Positions 14,254 to 17,973 of a stretch of DNA of 17,973 nucleotides are shown here, in pieces. This DNA comes from Bacillota bacterium (GTDB lineage Bacteria > Bacillota > Bacilli > Paenibacillales > NBRC-103111), in assembly GCA_023393235.1 (NCBI GenBank), contig JAEWMH010000178.1, positions 1 through 17,973 of the forward strand, given 5' to 3'. The notes beneath the pieces are model-generated. The model was not told the origin of the DNA and searched no databases. It saw nothing but the letters and a program-made list of their open reading frames with translations. Numbering within the stretch: the stretch's first letter is position 1; every line of letters begins with the position of its first letter. A program made the translations under genes and the position numbers.

Positions 14254-17200
14254 TTATTGCCCGCCGGGCATAAACAGGCGGGCGGTGTGGGCAGGCTCCA
14301 GCTCCAGCGCCTGGCTAAGCTCGGCTGCCGCCGCTTCCTGCTGGCCTTGGCCCAAATAACCCAGGCCCATCATAAAGCGGCAGTGAATCACATTGCGACG
14401 GTCGAGATCGTCGTCGAATACCAGGAAGTCCGGCAGGGAAACGGCGAAGTAGTCAATCTGAACCTCGTCGGCCAGATGCTCCTGCCCGTACTCCACCAGG
14501 CGGCGGAAGCGCGCGGCGCTCTCCTCCGGGCGGCCGAGCTCGGCCAAGGCCAGCCCCTGGTAGTAGATCATTTCCGGCGGCTGGTCATTGTAGAACATGG
14601 CGCCGGCCGGTTCGGCACTGCCCAGGGAAGCCAGGCCGAATTCGGCGGCCGCTTCACCGGGTTGGCCCAGTGCCTGATGGCACAGCCCCAGGTAATAGTG
14701 GATGTGGTTGTCCATGGTTCCCGTCAGCTTTCCCTCACCCAGGTTCTCCGGATAGGTGAGCGCCTTCTCCAGGGAAACCTTGGCTTCCCTGGCACGGCCT
14801 GCAGCCAGGTCCTGCTTGGCCAGCTCCAGCAGCGCCAGCACATATTGGCCGGGTGCTTTGCCTTCGCCGCCCTCCCAGGGATGGAACCGGCGGGCCAGCA
14901 GAAGCCCCAGCGCCTCCCTGTGCTGCCCCAGCAGATTATGGAGCGTCACCAGCTCCACATACATATCGTCGCGGAGCTCCACCAGAGGCATGTGGCGCCG
15001 CAGCCGGTTTAGCCGCTCCGCAGGTGCGGTGCCCAGCTTCTTGTGCAGCTGGTCCAGCTCGAAGAGCACCCGGGCGTCGGAGGCGTTAAGACGGAACGCC
15101 TCCTCCAGGGAAGCCAGGGCGTCCGCAGGGCGGCCCTGCTTGTTGTAATATGCCAGCGCCAGATTCCGATGGACGGTGGGGAAGGCAGGATCGGCCTGCC
15201 GGGACCGCTCCCAGCACACCACCGCTTCCGTATGGCGCTTCCGGTCGTAATAGAGGCAGCCGAGGTAATAGGCGGCCCGGGCATCCCCCGGCGCTTCCGC
15301 CAGCGCAGCTTCGAGCACCTCCTGCTCGAAGGCGGTGTTGGGGAAGCAGTAGTCGGCAGGCGCAGCCGCCGCCAAGGCCAGCTCGGCGTCAGCCAAGGCC
15401 TTGTCGCCGTTTTGCAGGTACAACCACGCCAGCGCGTAATGAGCCATCGGATAGCGGCTCACCCCATCGGCGGGGCTATACAGGCGGAGCACACGGATGG
15501 CCTCCGCCCAGAGGCCGCAGTCGGCGTAGTCCGCCGCCAGGGCCAGGTAGTTATGCGGCTCCCCGCGCATGAAGCCGCGCAGCTCCTCAGCCGCCGCAGC
15601 CGTGCCAGCGGCATCCTTCGCCAGCAGCGCCAGCTCATGCCTGGCGCCGAAGTCTGCGGTATCCGCCCCCAGCGTGTCCGCTGCGGATACCACCGCCTCT
15701 TCCAGCCGCCCCAGCTTGCGCAGCAGGGCGGTACGGAGGAGCCGCGCCTGAAAGTGGCGGCTGTTGCGCAGAAGCGCCCGCTCCGCCAGCTCCAGCGCCT
15801 CCTCGGTTTGCCCCCGGCGGCAGGCGATCTGGGCCAGGGCGAAGTAGCCGCTGTCCTGCCAGGCGGCATTCCAGACTGCCTTGTAGAAAGCGTTCCAAGC
15901 CTCGTCCAGCTTGCCCTGCCGCTTCAGAGCCATGCCCAGATGGAACAGGGCTTCGCCGTCGGCTGGGTTGGGATTGTGGCGGGTGGAGGTCTCCGCCGCT
16001 TGGCGCAGATACCCCTCCGCCTTACCGTATTCGCCCCGCCGCAGAAGCAGCAGCCCGTAGCCCAGGTTCAGCCGGATATCCTCTGGAGCGCGGCGCAGCC
16101 CCTCCAGATAATAAGGCTCCGGTTCGCGGGTAGCGTGGCGGTACTGCTCCAGATGCACAGCCGCAAGATACAAGGCCTCCACTGAGGCCAACTCCTCCGG
16201 CGCACCAATGGGTTTAGCCGGCTCCGGCAGCTCCTCTTCCACAGATGCGGCAGGTTTGTACCGGAGTAGCTGCTTGCCCTCCGCTGTCCCCAATGCCAAC
16301 GTCATCTGGTGGAGGGCGACACCTCCGGGGAGCGGCACCTGGCAGTGGAAGGCTTCCGTAGGCGACAGGTCCGCTCGCTCCGACAGGTAGACCTGCCCGT
16401 CCTCCCCGGTAAGTGTCACATACGCACCCGGAAAACGAGAGGTGGCGTACACCTGCACCGTCACACTATTCGCCGCTGCCGCCCCGGGATAGCCAGCCCC
16501 CTCTTCTACTCCAGCTTCCGCTTTTCTCCCCAAGCCCTTCTCCTCTTCAGCAGCCCCCGCTGCCACCCAAGGCTCCAGGCTTACAGCCACATCCAGGTTG
16601 GCCTCCCGGACCACACCGATTTCCTTGTACGGCATAAAATACTGCTTGAATGTTTTCTCCTCGTAAGGCGCCAGCCAGGAGAAGTCCGGCTGGTTATCCG
16701 TATAAACGCCGGTCATCAGCTCAATGTACGGTCCATCCTCATCCGTCAGATTGCGGTCCCAGGCCTGCCCAAAATCCCCGTTGCCCCAGGTCCACTGCTT
16801 TTTGCCTGGAGAGATGTGATGGTTGGCAATATGGAGAATACCCGCTTGTTTCCCGTGATCGTACCCGCCCACAAAATCATGCTCTGACCGGTACGCCATA
16901 TAAGAGGTGGGCACCGGGATGTTCTTGTACCGGGAGATGTCCACACCGGCGGAATAATCCATCTTGTAATACACCCCGTCGGCAATGGGAAACCGGGATA
17001 CATCCCGTTTGCCGTGGTCCATCACCGCATGGACATCCGGCGGAAACACGGATTGGGTAAAATCGTTGACCGCTACTGCCGGATTGGCCCACCACAGGAA
17101 GGTCTGGGGCAAACTGGTCCGGTTGTACAGCTTACCGTGAATCTCCAGGTAAGCCTTGCCCGGATACAGAGTGAAGCCCGCTTCCCCCTTGGTGCCGTAC

Positions 17201-17688
17201 ATGCGGTCGATCTCGCTGCACCATACGGTGGCGCTGCCGTCGTCGTTTTCGGCAAGCCGGTATTCCACCGGTCCGAAGGTGTTGGGCCGGTGATGCTGCG
17301 GCCAGTTAAACTCGATGCCGCCGGAGATCCATGGTCCCGTCAGCCCCACCAGGGCAGGTTTGATGACCCGGTTATAATAAACGAAATCGTAGTTGTTGGT
17401 TTTGTCCAGCGCACGGTAGATGCGTCCGCCCAGCTCCGGCATCACGGCGATCAGGAGGTACTCGTTCTCCAGATAAACCAGCCGGTAAGGACGGTCCTCC
17501 TTATGATCCTCAATCCGGTCAATCACCGGATGGGGATACACCTTCCCGGAGCTTCCCTGATAAATCCGTTTTTCCAAGAACATCGGGTTCTTGTCCGGCT
17601 CACCTGTTCCGTAGGTGGGAATATAGACGGTTTCCTCCCAAATTCTCACCTTCCGCTCCTGTCCTGTTCCCTTCTTTTGCTCCTCCAT
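14254..17688 (-). CDS. DUF5107 domain protein with long TPR array
   Basis: This 1144-residue protein has an N-terminal DUF5107 domain (about residues 15-360), a mutarotase-like beta fold found beside sugar-utilisation genes. Landmarks are AVMPELGGRIYRALDK, GGIEFNWPQHHRP and TFLWWANPAVAVNDF. A low-complexity Ala/Glu/Gly linker (about 376-406) and a small beta segment follow. From about 500 to the end the chain is a run of TPR-type helical pairs, for example YGLLLLRRGEYGKAEGYLRQA and YYLGCLYYDRKRHTEAVVCWER. The protein is cytoplasmic, with no signal peptide. I chose ATG 17688 because AGGGAG lies seven bases upstream; the in-frame GTG at 17715 lacks such a site. The neighbours are a glycoside hydrolase and a divergent regulator, which supports a carbohydrate role. 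The reaction, if any, is unknown. Confidence 0.88.
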   Translation of the reverse strand: MEEQKKGTGQERKVRIWEETVYIPTYGTGEPDKNPMFLEKRIYQGSSGKVYPHPVIDRIEDHKEDRPYRLVYLENEYLLIAVMPELGGRIYRALDKTNNYDFVYYNRVIKPALVGLTGPWISGGIEFNWPQHHRPNTFGPVEYRLAENDDGSATVWCSEIDRMYGTKGEAGFTLYPGKAYLEIHGKLYNRTSLPQTFLWWANPAVAVNDFTQSVFPPDVHAVMDHGKRDVSRFPIADGVYYKMDYSAGVDISRYKNIPVPTSYMAYRSEHDFVGGYDHGKQAGILHIANHHISPGKKQWTWGNGDFGQAWDRNLTDEDGPYIELMTGVYTDNQPDFSWLAPYEEKTFKQYFMPYKEIGVVREANLDVAVSLEPWVAAGAAEEEKGLGRKAEAGVEEGAGYPGAAAANSVTVQVYATSRFPGAYVTLTGEDGQVYLSERADLSPTEAFHCQVPLPGGVALHQMTLALGTAEGKQLLRYKPAASVEEELPEPAKPIGAPEELASVEALYLAAVHLEQYRHATREPEPYYLEGLRRAPEDIRLNLGYGLLLLRRGEYGKAEGYLRQAAETSTRHNPNPADGEALFHLGMALKRQGKLDEAWNAFYKAVWNAAWQDSGYFALAQIACRRGQTEEALELAERALLRNSRHFQARLLRTALLRKLGRLEEAVVSAADTLGADTADFGARHELALLAKDAAGTAAAAEELRGFMRGEPHNYLALAADYADCGLWAEAIRVLRLYSPADGVSRYPMAHYALAWLYLQNGDKALADAELALAAAAPADYCFPNTAFEQEVLEAALAEAPGDARAAYYLGCLYYDRKRHTEAVVCWERSRQADPAFPTVHRNLALAYYNKQGRPADALASLEEAFRLNASDARVLFELDQLHKKLGTAPAERLNRLRRHMPLVELRDDMYVELVTLHNLLGQHREALGLLLARRFHPWEGGEGKAPGQYVLALLELAKQDLAAGRAREAKVSLEKALTYPENLGEGKLTGTMDNHIHYYLGLCHQALGQPGEAAAEFGLASLGSAEPAGAMFYNDQPPEMIYYQGLALAELGRPEESAARFRRLVEYGQEHLADEVQIDYFAVSLPDFLVFDDDLDRRNVIHCRFMMGLGYLGQGQQEAAAAELSQALELEPAHTARLFMPGGQ

Positions 17689-17774
17689 GCCCATTCTCCC
17701 TTCCATTCGGCTCACACCGGTTTCACCGGCGCTGATGATACCCCAAGTCTATCCCGCCGGCTCTTCCAAGCCAA

Positions 17775-17846
17775 TGCATCATGTAAGGATTAGGATGGAT
17801 CATATCCGGTTTTCCTGCATCACCAAACCCTTGCATTGACAAGGAT
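17775..17846 (+). promoter_or_regulatory. Candidate operator direct repeat
   Basis: TGCATCATGTAAGGAT (17775-17790) and TGCATTGACAAGGAT (17832-17846) are similar direct repeats 57 bases apart in the divergent gap. The second overlaps the -35 of the rightward promoter. AraC-type proteins often bind such pairs, but the match is imperfect and unverified. Confidence 0.3.
17799..17826 (-). promoter_or_regulatory. Candidate promoter of the DUF5107 gene
   Basis: On the minus strand TTGGTG (complement of 17821-17826), a 16-base spacer and TATGAT (complement of 17799-17804) form a moderate sigma-A promoter, about 110 bases before the ATG at 17688. Confidence 0.4.
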
Positions 17847-17865
17847 AACGGCTGTTGTTCATAAT
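17836..17865 (+). promoter_or_regulatory. Promoter abutting the AraC-type gene
   Basis: A perfect TTGACA (17836-17841), an 18-base spacer and CATAAT (17860-17865) form a strong sigma-A promoter. The expected RNA start, six to eight bases further on, falls at or next to the ATG at 17872. Confidence 0.65.
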
Positions 17866-17871
17866 AATCTT

Positions 17872-17973
17872 ATGAAAAACGACCTTATTCAAAAAATGGA
17901 GGGTTTCGCCTCCCAGAAGCTGATTGTCATTCCTCCAGCCTTCCTGGAGGAGCATGGGGAGCATCCCCTAATC
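17872..17973 (+). CDS. Probable AraC-family regulator, N-terminus only
   Basis: The frame is open from ATG 17872 to the window edge, giving 34 residues that begin MKNDLIQKMEGFASQKLIVI and end with EEHGEHPLI. From memory, this resembles the N-terminal start of AraC-type regulators with a cupin sensor that sit beside DUF5107 and rhamnosidase-like genes in Paenibacillus. The DNA-binding domain is outside the window, so the family call is tentative. There is no ribosome site before the ATG; the nearest purine run (AAGGA at 17841) is about 26 bases away. It is divergent from the DUF5107 gene and would be a natural regulator of the locus. Confidence 0.6.
   Translation, partial: MKNDLIQKMEGFASQKLIVIPPAFLEEHGEHPLI

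Noticed and set aside
15043..16185. 380-codon plus-strand frame inside the DUF5107/TPR gene
   Set aside because: Antisense shadow of the TPR array; repeats in it mirror the TPR periodicity.

Overview
The window looks like chromosome from a moderately GC-rich, spore-forming Firmicute, most likely Paenibacillus or a close relative. The basis is the prkA-yhbH-spoVR sporulation cluster, strong AGGAGG-type ribosome sites, GC-rich codon use and family-level resemblance of the proteins. No database search was possible, so all names rest on recognised motifs and family knowledge.

Layout, left to right. Positions 1-660 hold no gene. They carry four copies of a short CTAACGG intergenic repeat (two in each orientation), a 40-bp-period repeat and several hairpins. 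Next come a small SAM-dependent methyltransferase (minus) and, divergent from it, the mechanosensitive channel gene mscL (plus). Then follow an ABM-fold monooxygenase-like protein and a nucleoside hydrolase (both minus). The operon prkA-yhbH-spoVR (plus, 3672-8216) encodes the PrkA AAA+ protein, a VWA/DUF444 protein and SpoVR, which usually travel together and act in sporulation or stress.

Immediately after spoVR there is an abrupt change to AT-rich DNA (about 8270-10950). It holds a two-gene minus-strand operon: an ABC/AAA15-type ATPase followed, with a 4-base overlap, by a DUF4435 TOPRIM-like protein. Order, sizes and domains match the PARIS anti-phage system (AriA-AriB). Between this operon and the next native gene lies a decayed, same-strand fragment of spoVR with stops and a frameshift, so a spoVR remnant flanks the far side of the inserted module.

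From 10952 the GC-rich genome resumes with a carbohydrate locus on the minus strand: a 1033-residue GH106-like glycoside hydrolase and a 1144-residue DUF5107/TPR protein, each with its own terminator. The divergent start of a probable AraC-type regulator is cut by the window end. Its promoter sits so close to the ATG that the transcript may be leaderless.

The least expected structure is a repeat element of about 131 bp found twice (2371-2502 and 5572-5702). Each copy begins within four bases of a stop codon, lies between two co-directional genes, and has the same orientation relative to transcription. The copies share hairpins, with a compensatory base-pair change in the main stem, which points to a selected RNA structure.
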